Below are positions 54,225-63,981 of a stretch of 64,000 bases of DNA, piece after piece. Position 1 is the first letter of the stretch. Each line of letters opens with the position of its first letter. The position numbers were made by a program, and so were the translations under genes. Source of the stretch: Prevotella jejuni (lineage in GTDB: Bacteria; Bacteroidota; Bacteroidia; Bacteroidales; Bacteroidaceae). The notes under the pieces are model-generated. The model was not told the DNA's origin. It worked only from the letters and a program-made list of their open reading frames with translations, and ran no database searches. The stretch spans positions 98,881-162,880 of the forward strand of contig NZ_FZNZ01000003.1 of assembly GCF_900187995.1 (NCBI RefSeq), given 5' to 3'.

Positions 54225-57200
54225 CTAAGCCTCAACAGATGCTGTAGCAAGCTCCTTTGAACGCTTTTCAATCTTCTTACCCAATACGAGGTAAGCAACA
54301 GGAGATGCGATGAAGATTGAACTCAAAGTACCGATGATAATACCGATAATCATTGCGAAAGAGAAGCTACGGATACTTTCACCACCAAGGACGAAAATAG
54401 ACACGAGTACTATCAAGGTTGATACAGACGTATTAATAGTACGTGAGAGGGTCTGGTTGATAGAGTCGTTGAATATCTTCTGAATATCAGCCTTAGCAAG
54501 ATTATGCTTGTGTTTACCCAAGTTCTCACGGATACGGTCGTAAACAACCACTGTATCGTTGATATCATAACCGATAACTGTCAAGATGGCACCGATGAAC
54601 GTCTGGTCAATCTCAAGTGAGAAGCCTATCCAACCATAGCATAATGAGAAGCAACCGATAACGATTGTCGTGTCAAGAACAAGTCCAACAATAGAACCAA
54701 CAGAGAAACCTATGTTGCGGAAACGCAAGAGTATGTACAAGAAGATGAAGAAGATAGCCAACAACACACTCATGATTGCATTATAAGTAATGTTCTTTGC
54801 GATTGAAGGACCAACCTTCGCACTCTGGATAATAGAGCCACCTTCACGGATATCTGGGTTCTTGAAGTTCACAACACTTGCCTGACTAACAAAGCCACCC
54901 TTCTTCAATGCGTTGTAAAGGATTGTCTCTGCCTTGTCGTCCTCAGCTGGGTTATTTGAATCAATATTATAGTTCGTAGAGATACGAACGGTCTTACCGT
55001 CTGTACCCAACGCAATAACAGTTGTCGTTGCAGGCTTACCAGCATTCTCACCAACCGTATTCACGAAGGCACCTGTCATCACCTTACGAACATCCTCTAC
55101 GTGAGTTGGCTTGTTCAAAGTGACAACGTAGTTGCGACCACCAGTGAAATCAATACTACGACTCAAGCCACGAACAGCGAAGCTAACAATACATACTGAG
55201 ACAGCAACACCCCAAACAGTGAATGTAGTCTTATACATACTGAGGAAGTGATAGTTCTTATTCTGCATGAAGTTCTTTGAGAACGCTGTTGTGAAGGTCT
55301 GATTCATCCACTTATCCTTACCTACACGGTTCTCAAATACAAGACGTGTGAGGAATACTGCGGTGAAGAATGAGATTACAAGACCAATGATCCAAGTGGT
55401 AGCGAAACCACGGATAGGACCTGTACCAGTCACAAGAAGGATAACACCAGTAATGAGTGATGTCAAGTTAGAGTCGAAGATAGCTGAGAAGGCATTACCG
55501 TAACCTTCTTTCAAAGCCACTTTCATACCCTTTCCGAGTTTCAACTCCTCCTTAATACGTTCATAGATAAGCACGTTAGCATCCACGGCTGTACCCAAGG
55601 TCAACACGATACCGGCAATACCTGGCATAGTTAATGCCGACTGGAAGGACGCTAAGACACCCAAAGTAAAGAAGAGGTTGGCTATCAAAGCAAGGTTAGC
55701 CATCATACCAGGGATGAAGTTGTACATGACAATCATGTAAAGCATCAAGAGGACGAAAGCGATAGCAAATGAGATAAGACCCTGCTCAATTGACTGTGCA
55801 CCAAGTGTAGGACCTACGACTTCCTCCTGTACAATCTTCGCAGGAGCAGGCATACGACCTGACTTCAATGTGTTAGCCAAGTCCTTAGTATCCTCAATAG
55901 TGAAGTTACCAGAGATAACTGACTGTCCACCAGTAATCTCACCTTTTACGTTTGGAGCTGAGTAAACAACGCCATCGAGTACGATTGCGATAGCCTTACC
56001 TTGATTTGCCTTTGTCAAAGCAGCCCACTCACGAGCACCCTCAGAGTTCATTGTCATACTAACCTGAGGACGACCATGCTGATCAAACTCGTCTTTAGCA
56101 AATGTAACAACGTCACCCTCCAATGGAGCACGACCGTCAGCGGTTGTTACCTTCAGTGCATAAAGCTCAAAGACATTCTTCTTATTAAGTCCTTCTGCTG
56201 GCTTTGCACCCCAAAGAAGCTTCAAGTCGCTTGGGAAGATCTGCTTAGCAAGCTGACTGTAAATAATCTTATTGATAGCAGCAGTATCTCGTACGCTTGC
56301 ATAACCTACGAGACTAAGCGCATTACCAGGAATAGTCTGTAGCATAGAAAGCAATGGGTGCATCTTCTTCATAGCATCCATCTGAGCGTTCCCACCCTCA
56401 GCTGCATCGCTTCTGTCAAGTACTAACTTTTTAGCTGGGGCCTTCTTTCCCTGTACCTCCTTATTTGAAGCAGTAGCAGTTGTATCTGTCTTTGTATCAG
56501 CATTAGCCAAACGCTGATCGAGCTGAGTAAGATAAGGATTAATCTCTTGGTTGTTGTAAGTCTCCCAGAACTCAAGGTTAGCAGAGCCTTGGAGGAGTTT
56601 ACGCATACGCTCAGGCTCACGAATACCAGGCATCTCAACCATAAGGCGACCTTCTTGACCCTCTAATTTCTGGATATTTGGCTGTACAACGCCATACTGG
56701 TCGATACGGTTTGTAACAACATTGTAGGAGTTGTCGATAGCTGAAGCAACTGCTTCACGAAGTGCCTTTACAACTTCTCCATCCGTACTCTGGGTACTTA
56801 CCTTGCCTTTCAACTCCTGTGTAGCGAAGATCTCAGCCAGCTTATGACCTGGAGCTACCTGATGATAGGCATCAACAAAGAGTGTGATAAAGTCTTTCTG
56901 ACTCTTCGTCTCTTCCTGCTTAGCCATCTCTAAAGCCTTCTGATAAGCAGCATCTTGCTTATGATCAGCCAAGAAATCAATAACGTCAGGTACTGAAATC
57001 TCAAGTACAACATTCATACCGCCCTTCAAGTCAAGACCAAGACCGATCTGTGTTTCAAGGCATTTCTGGTAAGAGTAGATACCCAAATACTTTACAGAAT
57101 CCTTATAATCCTGTTGCGCAATAGGGTCTTTAATCGTTGCTGCCATACCATCATAGTAGCTTGTCGCTACTGAAAATGACAGGTAGAAGATACTTGCGAG

Positions 57201-57245
57201 CGTCAAGAGAATGGCTACGCAAATTACTAATCCTTTGTTTTGCAT
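54225..57245 (-). CDS. secDF: Fused protein translocase subunit SecDF
   Basis: The 1006-residue protein fuses SecD (about 1-640) and SecF (about 665-1000), as is usual in Bacteroidetes. SecD motifs include GLGLDLKGGMNVVLEI and LGTAVDANVLIYERIKEEL. SecF motifs include SIDFTGGRNYVV and VIGYDINDTVVVYDRIRENL. It uses the proton gradient to pull secreted proteins through SecYEG. About 12 membrane segments are present; a Lys/Ala-rich insertion (SNKEVQGKKAPAKKL) lies in the periplasmic part. A consensus promoter precedes it. Confidence 0.97.
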   Translation of the reverse strand: MQNKGLVICVAILLTLASIFYLSFSVATSYYDGMAATIKDPIAQQDYKDSVKYLGIYSYQKCLETQIGLGLDLKGGMNVVLEISVPDVIDFLADHKQDAAYQKALEMAKQEETKSQKDFITLFVDAYHQVAPGHKLAEIFATQELKGKVSTQSTDGEVVKALREAVASAIDNSYNVVTNRIDQYGVVQPNIQKLEGQEGRLMVEMPGIREPERMRKLLQGSANLEFWETYNNQEINPYLTQLDQRLANADTKTDTTATASNKEVQGKKAPAKKLVLDRSDAAEGGNAQMDAMKKMHPLLSMLQTIPGNALSLVGYASVRDTAAINKIIYSQLAKQIFPSDLKLLWGAKPAEGLNKKNVFELYALKVTTADGRAPLEGDVVTFAKDEFDQHGRPQVSMTMNSEGAREWAALTKANQGKAIAIVLDGVVYSAPNVKGEITGGQSVISGNFTIEDTKDLANTLKSGRMPAPAKIVQEEVVGPTLGAQSIEQGLISFAIAFVLLMLYMIVMYNFIPGMMANLALIANLFFTLGVLASFQSALTMPGIAGIVLTLGTAVDANVLIYERIKEELKLGKGMKVALKEGYGNAFSAIFDSNLTSLITGVILLVTGTGPIRGFATTWIIGLVISFFTAVFLTRLVFENRVGKDKWMNQTFTTAFSKNFMQNKNYHFLSMYKTTFTVWGVAVSVCIVSFAVRGLSRSIDFTGGRNYVVTLNKPTHVEDVRKVMTGAFVNTVGENAGKPATTTVIALGTDGKTVRISTNYNIDSNNPAEDDKAETILYNALKKGGFVSQASVVNFKNPDIREGGSIIQSAKVGPSIAKNITYNAIMSVLLAIFFIFLYILLRFRNIGFSVGSIVGLVLDTTIVIGCFSLCYGWIGFSLEIDQTFIGAILTVIGYDINDTVVVYDRIRENLGKHKHNLAKADIQKIFNDSINQTLSRTINTSVSTLIVLVSIFVLGGESIRSFSFAMIIGIIIGTLSSIFIASPVAYLVLGKKIEKRSKELATASVEA

Positions 57246-57293
57246 TTTATTTGATTGTATTTAATTATTGTTTCACTACGCCTGATAGACGTG

Positions 57294-57301
57294 CAAAGAT
57301 A
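57294..57301 (-). promoter_or_regulatory. -7 element of secDF
   Basis: The minus strand reads TATCTTTG, 48 bp before the start codon. Confidence 0.55.
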
Positions 57302-57350
57302 AGCAAATTTTCACACTTTGAGAAATTTATAACTTATAAATGTGTGTTTT

Positions 57351-58484
57351 TTAAGGTTTTGGACGGTATTTAAGCCAACAATAGATGGGATAATGGTCAG
57401 AAGTAGTCACACTATTGTCGACCTTAGCCCCATACGACTCAAAATCGTCAGAACAAAAGATATGGTCAATGCGAAAGTACATCCCACTCTTATGATAGCT
57501 TATCCCTGGTCCATTTCCACTCTCTACATAGCAGTCATTCAGCTCTTTTGAGATGACATGATGCGTATAGCTTAATGGACTATCATTGAAGTCTCCACAC
57601 AAGATAACAGGTATCTGCTTATCGAGATATTTCTTAACAAAACGTGCAACTGCCTCTGCCTGTGGTGCACGCCGAGCCGATACATCCCCTAACTTCTTGA
57701 TTAGATGGACCGATTGTTTCTTAGCTTCATCGGTCTTCAACTCACCCTTCACGAGTGTCTTAAACCCTTCTTTGTCGCCAGAACTCAGTCCGTTACTCTC
57801 GAAATGGTTATTCACGACGAGTGTCTTAGTTCCTTTGATATCAAGCATATAAGCCACACTCTGGTTACTACTTGAGCCATACGGGATTGTATCTTGCCAA
57901 AGAACAGGATACTTACTCAGTAATACGATATAATCAGCACCAGGGTGTTTTTTTATCATCAACTTGAAGTATGGGTAGTGTTTCTTCAGTGTTGAATAAA
58001 TCTGATCACCGTTATCCAACCTTGCTTGCGCCTCTTGCAAACAGACTATATCAGCCTTACTCTTTACGATATAATCAACGATTGGATTCTTCGCACCATG
58101 CGGTTCATCCCAAGAAGAGAACATAAAGACATTATAAGACAGCACCTTTATACTGCCATGTGGCTTATCTTCAGGAAAGTTAAAGGGTGAATACGTCCGG
58201 ATAGGACCATAACAAAGAATAAAGCCTAACAACGGCAACCAAATAGAACGCAATCGACAAAAGCACCAAACGACAAGAAACACGAGATTGAACACAAGCA
58301 ATATTGGGAATCCTAAGCCCAAATTAGCCAATGAAGGATAGTCGACAGGATTGAGCCTACCGATATTCCCAACAAGTAACATCAACAGAACAACGATGAT
58401 ATTACCTATCAATAAAACCCTATATGTAAGTTTCTTTAATTTGCTAAACATCTCTACACCAAGCACGCTGGTACTCACTACCAT
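57351..58484 (-). CDS. Membrane-anchored endonuclease/exonuclease/phosphatase family protein
   Basis: The 377-residue protein has three N-terminal membrane segments (about 20-110) and a DNase I-like EEP domain. Catalytic elements are visible: YNVFMFSSWDEP, VCLQEAQA (metal Glu), NNHFES, LCGDFNDSP and TSDHYPI (Asp-His). EEP enzymes cleave phosphodiesters in nucleic acids, lipids or other substrates; a membrane-tethered periplasmic phosphodiesterase is likely. The start at 58484 has AAAGGA upstream; the internal ATG at 58451 is the alternative. It follows the rhomboid gene by about 170 bp on the same strand. Confidence 0.9.
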   Translation of the reverse strand: MVVSTSVLGVEMFSKLKKLTYRVLLIGNIIVVLLMLLVGNIGRLNPVDYPSLANLGLGFPILLVFNLVFLVVWCFCRLRSIWLPLLGFILCYGPIRTYSPFNFPEDKPHGSIKVLSYNVFMFSSWDEPHGAKNPIVDYIVKSKADIVCLQEAQARLDNGDQIYSTLKKHYPYFKLMIKKHPGADYIVLLSKYPVLWQDTIPYGSSSNQSVAYMLDIKGTKTLVVNNHFESNGLSSGDKEGFKTLVKGELKTDEAKKQSVHLIKKLGDVSARRAPQAEAVARFVKKYLDKQIPVILCGDFNDSPLSYTHHVISKELNDCYVESGNGPGISYHKSGMYFRIDHIFCSDDFESYGAKVDNSVTTSDHYPIYCWLKYRPKP

Positions 58485-58656
58485 TGGTTCCTTTAGTTTT
58501 CAACAATCCTATAAATAGTCACAAAAGAGCTATAAAGTAAGTACTATACCGTCAAACAATAACGACCTACTATCTACTCACCTCTTAATTCCTTGCTGCC
58601 ATATATCCTTCTCAGATTTCATCAACACCCTACCAACCAGCAACAGAGGGATTTCC

Positions 58657-59613
58657 TTATTTCTTACTACTATCAAAGAGCTTCTGTTTCTCCTCTTTCG
58701 TCAGACTGTCATAACCACTCTTACGAATCTTATCCAAGATACGATCGACCTCTTCTTGCTGTTGTTTTTTACGAGCATTATACTCCCAATCACTATTACT
58801 ATCCGTAGTATTATTGTGTGAAGCATCCGTCCAAGACTCCCTACTACCATTCGCATTCGCATGAGGAGTCGCACCTCCACGTTGTTCCCACGAATTCTTC
58901 ATACGATCAAAGAACTGATGTCCCTTATTCATACCGAAGTCTCCATAGCCGGAATACGGACGTCTCTTCCAATAACGGATAAGAATAAAACCAAAGAGCA
59001 TACCTCCTAAGTGTGCCAAATGCGCCACTCCGTCATTGCTTGTACCAATAGCAGAGAACAATTCAACTACTACCGAGCCTATAACAATCCACTTTGCTTT
59101 AATAGGGACAGGGATAGGTATGATGAACATACGCTCTTCTGGGAACAACATACCGAAGGCAAGTAGTACGCCATAGATGGCTCCAGAGGCACCTACAGTG
59201 TTCATCATGTTCAGATACTCACTCATAGGAATAATCGAATTAGCTATCCTCACAGTTTCATACTGCGCCAGACCCTCCACTACATACGTACCATACTGTG
59301 CCAACTCTTGGCAAACACCAGCGCCAAGACCACAGACCATGTAATAAAAAAGGAACTTCTTTGGACCCCATACATTCTCTACAACCATGCCGAACATCCA
59401 CAACATGAACATATTCATCAATAGATGAGTTACGCCACCGTGCATGAACATATACGTAACAAACTGCCAAGCACGGAAATCAGGAGCCAAAATGAAATGT
59501 AAACCAAGGAGGGTATCCAAATCAATATTCAATCCTCTTAAAGCGTATGTGGCAACAAAAACCAGCACATTGATGATAAGAAGATTCTTTGTTATTACGG
59601 GTATATTTCGCAT
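58657..59613 (-). CDS. Rhomboid family intramembrane serine protease
   Basis: The 318-residue protein has six membrane segments and the catalytic dyad Ser in GASGAIYGVLLAFG and His in VAHLAHLGGMLFGF. Conserved MFMHGGVTHLLMNMFMLWMFG is also present. Rhomboids cut membrane proteins within or near their transmembrane segment. The last 110 residues are a hydrophilic cytoplasmic tail (KKQQQEEVDRILDKIRKSGYDSLTKEEKQKL), seen in Bacteroidetes rhomboids. Intact; substrate unknown. Confidence 0.95.
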   Translation of the reverse strand: MRNIPVITKNLLIINVLVFVATYALRGLNIDLDTLLGLHFILAPDFRAWQFVTYMFMHGGVTHLLMNMFMLWMFGMVVENVWGPKKFLFYYMVCGLGAGVCQELAQYGTYVVEGLAQYETVRIANSIIPMSEYLNMMNTVGASGAIYGVLLAFGMLFPEERMFIIPIPVPIKAKWIVIGSVVVELFSAIGTSNDGVAHLAHLGGMLFGFILIRYWKRRPYSGYGDFGMNKGHQFFDRMKNSWEQRGGATPHANANGSRESWTDASHNNTTDSNSDWEYNARKKQQQEEVDRILDKIRKSGYDSLTKEEKQKLFDSSKK

Positions 59614-59768
59614 TTAAGTGATGTCTTAATCTTTACAACGTATTATTTATCAATGCAAAAATACTAAATTCTATCGTTATTAAGCATAAAACAAGCAACA
59701 TAAAGACTATTTTTTATGATTTTCTACACTTTTCCCTTGATTTTATTTGATTTATAAAAGTAATCAAG

Positions 59769-59776
59769 TATATTTG
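59769..59776 (+). promoter_or_regulatory. -7 element of HU gene
   Basis: TATATTTG followed by C, 52 bp before the ATG at 59829. Confidence 0.6.
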
Positions 59777-59828
59777 CATCATGATCTTGTAATCACTCAT
59801 ACAATTAATCAATAAATAAATCAAAATT

Positions 59829-60104
59829 ATGAACAAAACGGAATTGATCGAGAAGATTGCAGCTAATGCTGAGGTAAGCAAGGCTGTTGCTAAGAAAGCT
59901 TTAGACGCAACTACAGAAGCAATTAAGGATGCACTCGCTGCTGGTGATAAAGTACAACTCGTAGGTTTTGGCACCTTCTCTACAACTGAACGTCCTGCTC
60001 ATGAGGGTATCAACCCAAGTTCTAAGGAGAAGATTATGATTGCAGCTAAGAAGGTTGCTAAGTTCAAGGCTGGTGCTGACCTTTCAGACGCTGTGAACAA
60101 GTAA
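59829..60104 (+). CDS. HU family DNA-binding protein
   Basis: The 91-residue protein is a standard HU/IHF-type nucleoid protein: MNKTELIEKIAANAEVSKAV, the conserved DKVQLVGFGTFSTTERPA, and the DNA-binding arm region EGINPSSKEKIMIAAKKVAKFKAG. Homodimeric HU bends and coats DNA. It has its own promoter and terminator, consistent with high expression. A 22-bp-period TCATGA array lies 140 bp downstream. Confidence 0.95.
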   Translation: MNKTELIEKIAANAEVSKAVAKKALDATTEAIKDALAAGDKVQLVGFGTFSTTERPAHEGINPSSKEKIMIAAKKVAKFKAGADLSDAVNK

Positions 60105-60133
60105 TCTGTAAATATAAATACATGATACAATTA

Positions 60134-60159
60134 GGCAGGCCAATGGTCTGCCTTTTTCT
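60134..60159 (+). terminator. Intrinsic terminator of HU gene
   Basis: GGCAGGCC-AAT-GGTCTGCC stem-loop followed by TTTTTC. Confidence 0.8.
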
Positions 60160-60244
60160 TTTTTATACCCTTTGTTCTCACCTTATCATCAGTTTTCTTT
60201 CCCCTCTCCATCTCTTTTTACTCACCTTCTCGACCTATCCGTCT

Positions 60245-60336
60245 CGAATTATTATCATGAAAAAAAATAATTATTATCATGAAAAAAAATATTTTTCTTC
60301 ATGAAAATAAATTCTTTCTTACGTGAAAATAATTTG
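60245..60336. repeat. 92-bp 22-bp-periodic TCATGA element, copy E
   Basis: Cores at 60256, 60278, 60300 and 60322 (the last is CGTGA). Ends CGAATTATTATCATGA and ACGTGAAAATAATTTG are inverted repeats with mismatches. Total length is 92 bp, as in copies B and C. Confidence 0.88.
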
Positions 60337-60392
60337 GAAATAACGTCTTTCTGGCTCGCTGAACACAATCAATAAGATGATTGCCATCCCAT

Positions 60393-60467
60393 AAAAAGAA
60401 AGGGGAAAGCTCCCTTTTCAATCCCTTCCGATAATAAATCAAAGGACAGAAAAGCGAACTTTCCCCT
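60393..60467 (-). terminator. Possible terminator of receptor gene
   Basis: AGGGGAAAG pairs with CTTTCCCCT across a loop of about 50 nt; on the minus strand it is followed by TTCTTTTTA. Confidence 0.4.
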
Positions 60468-60495
60468 ACTATCACAGATGAATAATATCATTACC

Positions 60496-62559
60496 CTACA
60501 TGATTCCCGTCTGTTTATACGCTTCGTTCTGTACTTTCTTCTCTATTTCTTTATAACTCTTACCCCTTGACAGCTTCCAACTAAACTTTAGCATTATCAT
60601 ATTACCCAAGTCTCTGCTGCGATAAATATACTCTTTATGGAGGTTTTCATTCAGTACTTTACCACGCTGTATAGCGGGATGTTGCTGGAAAGGATGCTGC
60701 ATAAAGAGCGACAGACTACACCTACTCCACCTGTAACTAACCCCAAAATAGACTGCTGGACCATTCCTTCCCTCATGCTCTCCTTCAACAAATTTCCAAC
60801 CATTATCGGCATATCCCGTGAGTGTCCAGTGTCCAAGATAAGCTTCAACATTACCTCCATAGTTGTAACTCGTTAGGTAATGACGATACAGACTACTCAC
60901 ATTAAAGAAACGAAAGACACCTCCAAAAAGTGTTACAGACAGCCGTTCGGGTACGACATCATACCGCACATAGTTTTGATTAGCTATCATCATGATATTA
61001 CCGACATTCTGTTGCGAATAAAGGAACTCATCCGTCGGAGTACGTTCATACACACTCATATTGCTACCAAGGTCACGTCGGTACTCTATATTTGCCCCAC
61101 AGCTAACACGACTACCATTATAACTTATATCAAAAATATTCTTTATGACCCTTGAAGGTTGTAGATTAGGGTTACCAACCTTCCATTCACGACTATTCTC
61201 TCTGATTTTTGCATCGCTCACCATAGCGTATGAAGACACACGACGATAGGTTTCAAAGGTGTAACGAGCACTTAACCCTGTCAAGACTTCGTAACTCAAC
61301 GTCAGTTTCGGACGGAAGGTCCAGTAGTCAAAGCTATAGTTTTCCTGCGAATAGGTCTTATTAGCAACCCCTACACCTGCCGAATAGCCTAATTGCTTCC
61401 ATCTTCCTTTCACCTCAGAGAATAGATAAAGCTCTCCTCTCCGCACCTTATTATGAGCTGACACATCACCCGTATATTCATTATTCGTAAACGACATCGA
61501 GTGTTCCAAACCTGCAGAAAGGGTGAAAGGCTTGAGTTTATTCTCATAAATAGCTTCACTCTCCAGCGACCAAGTACGCCCATCAACATCATAGGCATAA
61601 GTTCTCCCTTCTCCATTATATCCCCGCTTGTCCGTGTAAATACCCGAACCAACAACGTTAGCCGTAACACTCTGATGCTTACCAAGCTGATGAAAGAAGT
61701 AAAGATCAAGAGTTGGAGAGAAATCACTTGACACATTAATCGTCCGATAAGTCTGCTCTATCGTTCCATCTCGATACACAAAATCAGCATAATTACCAGG
61801 CGTATTGCCTCCTCCCACTGACAGATTTGCTTGGAAAACATACGTAGCCGAGTCGGCAAGACTATACTTTATCTCAAACTGATTACCAAAACGACGACTC
61901 CTTCCATCGGTCTGATTGCGTGAAACCAGATAATGACTACCGTTGTTCAAGGTATAGTCAGCCACTTCTGAAGACCGAAAACCATGCTGGTCTTTATAAA
62001 GGGAAGTAAAGGTTAAAGCCAGTTCTGAATTCTTATGATTATACTTTGCATAGAGCGTATTACCGCCATTCACAGTCGTAACAGAGTTTGATAAATCTGC
62101 TCCGAGAACGTAACCAGTGGTGTTACGCTTCGTCCGAATATCAATAACATAGCCTATTCCTTCACCATATCGTACACCCGGATTATCGATGAAATCGATG
62201 TTTTTCACAAGTTTTGGGTCCAATGACAGTAGGTCTTCTTTGCTTGCTAAGGTTCCATTCAGCCTGATTTGCACGCTACCATCATTCATCAAAGGGGTGA
62301 CAGTACGCATCACCTCGTCTACTCTAAGGCGTGGAAGCGACAGCTTAGCAAGCAGACTATACCCGTCTGTTGACGCTTCTCGTTGTGCATCAGACGGTAT
62401 AATCAACAGTCCATCAACCTTTTTCGTCACTCGTGCAGCCTCAACCGTCACCTCTTTCATCACTACACTCTTCGCTTTCTCACCGTTCTCTTTCTCGTTC
62501 TGTGCCCCAATAGGCAATGCAAGAAAGCATAATGACAACATCCATAAACCTTTTCTCAT
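60496..62559 (-). CDS. TonB-dependent-receptor-like outer-membrane protein
   Basis: The 687-residue protein has a signal peptide (ending PIGAQ), directly followed by a plug-like domain (KEVTVEAARVTKKVDGLLIIPS, VQIRLNGTLASKEDLLSLDP, NIDFIDNPGVRYGEGIGYVIDIRTKRN) and a barrel. There is no carboxypeptidase-like N-domain, and the TonB box is not obvious. It resembles the outer-membrane beta-barrel family often paired with a membrane-anchored wHTH regulator, as here (62761-63525). The ligand is unknown. The C-terminus (KKVQNEAYKQTGIM) extends past the last strand. Confidence 0.88.
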   Translation of the reverse strand: MRKGLWMLSLCFLALPIGAQNEKENGEKAKSVVMKEVTVEAARVTKKVDGLLIIPSDAQREASTDGYSLLAKLSLPRLRVDEVMRTVTPLMNDGSVQIRLNGTLASKEDLLSLDPKLVKNIDFIDNPGVRYGEGIGYVIDIRTKRNTTGYVLGADLSNSVTTVNGGNTLYAKYNHKNSELALTFTSLYKDQHGFRSSEVADYTLNNGSHYLVSRNQTDGRSRRFGNQFEIKYSLADSATYVFQANLSVGGGNTPGNYADFVYRDGTIEQTYRTINVSSDFSPTLDLYFFHQLGKHQSVTANVVGSGIYTDKRGYNGEGRTYAYDVDGRTWSLESEAIYENKLKPFTLSAGLEHSMSFTNNEYTGDVSAHNKVRRGELYLFSEVKGRWKQLGYSAGVGVANKTYSQENYSFDYWTFRPKLTLSYEVLTGLSARYTFETYRRVSSYAMVSDAKIRENSREWKVGNPNLQPSRVIKNIFDISYNGSRVSCGANIEYRRDLGSNMSVYERTPTDEFLYSQQNVGNIMMIANQNYVRYDVVPERLSVTLFGGVFRFFNVSSLYRHYLTSYNYGGNVEAYLGHWTLTGYADNGWKFVEGEHEGRNGPAVYFGVSYRWSRCSLSLFMQHPFQQHPAIQRGKVLNENLHKEYIYRSRDLGNMIMLKFSWKLSRGKSYKEIEKKVQNEAYKQTGIM

Positions 62560-62577
62560 AGTCTTTGTTTTTTGCTA

Positions 62578-62585
62578 CAAAGATA
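62578..62585 (-). promoter_or_regulatory. -7 element of outer-membrane receptor gene
   Basis: The minus strand reads TATCTTTG, 18 bp before the start codon at 62559. Confidence 0.6.
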
Positions 62586-62760
62586 GAGTTCAGCTCCTAT
62601 TAGGGCAAAAAAGTACACTGACAATTAGCTGACATTAGCTAATTGAGGGTCAACAGACAAGTAAATAGCACAACTGAACCTACCTAACAAGAACTTGCCA
62701 AGTATAATATTCCTATAAAGTAAGCTTAAAATTTATAAAGCAAAAGGGACATTCTTTCCA

Positions 62761-63525
62761 TTAAGAAAGACAGTCCTTTTCTTTCTTTGAGGCCGAATCA
62801 GAAGTAAGTCGGTAGCCATCTCCCCTATCAGCAACAATCTTTAATCCACAACGCTCGCTGACTATAGGTTTCAACCGACGGATAAGTGTGTAGAGCGTCT
62901 CGCTTGCGTCGGGTTTCTTAGGCCATAGAGTTTCACAGATAAAAGCCTTTGTCAATTTGCGATTAGACGCATTGATAAATAGCTCCATCAGCTGTTGTTG
63001 CATTGGCGTAAAGGCTATCCTCTCTCCATGACAGTCACGAAAACTGCGATCGGAAGTGGCATACACCATCTTACCCAACACCAACCGACCTGATTGATGA
63101 CGCCGAAGATAAACGATAGACACCGCCATCCAGCCCAATGATAATATCAAAAAGAGAAACGACAAACGCTGGTCTGACAAGCCCCACACCGTTGCAAAGG
63201 AACAATCAGCATAACTCTGAACTCTCAGCGAACGACTGCCAGACCGCCACTTCATCTGTCTACTGCAAAGCGAATGCGCGTCTTCACCCAAAGCATACGA
63301 CACAACCGAGCGACGTCTTAGGGCAGCTATCTGTAAATGTTGGCGATAGTTTTCTATCGTGTCTGGCGTTATCCACGCCTCACGCTTCTGTGCAAGAGTC
63401 TTCGACAAAGCCTGATTCATGTCTTGCACTATTGCTGTTTCTGCACAGTGATAACCGTCAACACTTGCCCACACTGCCGAGCAAATGAGAAATAAGAATA
63501 CAACAACTGCCGATATAGGTTTCAT
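62761..63525 (-). CDS. Membrane-anchored winged-helix transcriptional regulator
   Basis: The 254-residue protein has an N-terminal signal-like hydrophobic segment (about 5-21), a periplasmic domain of about 95 residues with cysteines (HCAET, SLCSRQ, ADCSF) and a second membrane segment (about 121-140). A cytoplasmic OmpR/PhoB-type winged helix at about 165-243 ends it (FTPMQQQLMELFINASNRKLTKAFICETLWPKKPDASETLYTLIRRLKPI). The topology is the reverse of ToxR (sensor first, DNA-binding last). It is a one-component membrane regulator that probably controls the receptor gene 201 bp downstream. Confidence 0.88.
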   Translation of the reverse strand: MKPISAVVVFLFLICSAVWASVDGYHCAETAIVQDMNQALSKTLAQKREAWITPDTIENYRQHLQIAALRRRSVVSYALGEDAHSLCSRQMKWRSGSRSLRVQSYADCSFATVWGLSDQRLSFLFLILSLGWMAVSIVYLRRHQSGRLVLGKMVYATSDRSFRDCHGERIAFTPMQQQLMELFINASNRKLTKAFICETLWPKKPDASETLYTLIRRLKPIVSERCGLKIVADRGDGYRLTSDSASKKEKDCLS

Positions 63526-63574
63526 AGGCTTATATAATAAGAGGTGTAAGAACTGTTTGAGCTATAGCTTGTCA

Positions 63575-63582
63575 CAAAGATA
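63575..63582 (-). promoter_or_regulatory. -7 element of membrane wHTH regulator
   Basis: The minus strand reads TATCTTTG, about 49 bp before the ATG. Confidence 0.5.
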
Positions 63583-63719
63583 GTATATTCTGTCATGAAA
63601 TACAAATAAGGGACGAGAAATATAGCGCAAAAGCCATAGAAACACAGTATATTTACTCTTCAAACAACATTAAGACGCAAAATTATACAGTAAAATTTGG
63701 GCATTAACCGAAAAAACAT

Positions 63720-63727
63720 TACCTTTG
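63720..63727 (+). promoter_or_regulatory. -7 element of tRNA-Gln
   Basis: TACCTTTG followed by C, 10 bp before the mature tRNA 5' end. Confidence 0.6.
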
Positions 63728-63737
63728 CACCCACGAT

Positions 63738-63808
63738 TGTCCTATGGTGTAATGGTAGCACTACAGTTTTTGGTTCTGTCAGTGGTGGTTCGAATCCGCC
63801 TGGGACAA
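63738..63808 (+). tRNA. tRNA-Gln (anticodon TTG)
   Basis: Acceptor TGTCCTA pairs with TGGGACA; the anticodon loop TTTTGGT places TTG at 34-36 (reads CAA and CAG); the T loop TTCGAAT is canonical. CCA is not encoded. Length 71 nt. Confidence 0.93.
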
Positions 63809-63816
63809 CACAGATT

Positions 63817-63850
63817 ATCCGCAGATTCATTATGTTTCTGCGGATTTTTT
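63817..63850 (+). terminator. Intrinsic terminator of tRNA-Gln
   Basis: ATCCGCAGA (63817-63825) pairs with TCTGCGGAT (63837-63845), followed by TTTTT. Confidence 0.85.
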
Positions 63851-63969
63851 AGTTTATGCTCATTACTAAATGATAATATTTATGACCTATCAACAAACTA
63901 AATTCGGGTCAGTCCTAAAACCCAGTTGCAAGTCTATCCTCTTAAGCACATAATTTCATAAGTATTTAT

Positions 63970-63977
63970 TACCTTTG
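63970..63977 (+). promoter_or_regulatory. -7 element of gene at right edge
   Basis: TACCTTTG, then CATC and an ATG at 63982; leaderless arrangement. Confidence 0.45.
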
Positions 63978-63981
63978 CATC

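Larger units (their letters stand above)
60105..60495. other. Intergenic region with terminators and repeat element
   Basis: Between convergent HU and receptor genes: HU terminator, repeat element copy E, and a possible terminator for the receptor gene. No gene is supported. Confidence 0.75.
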
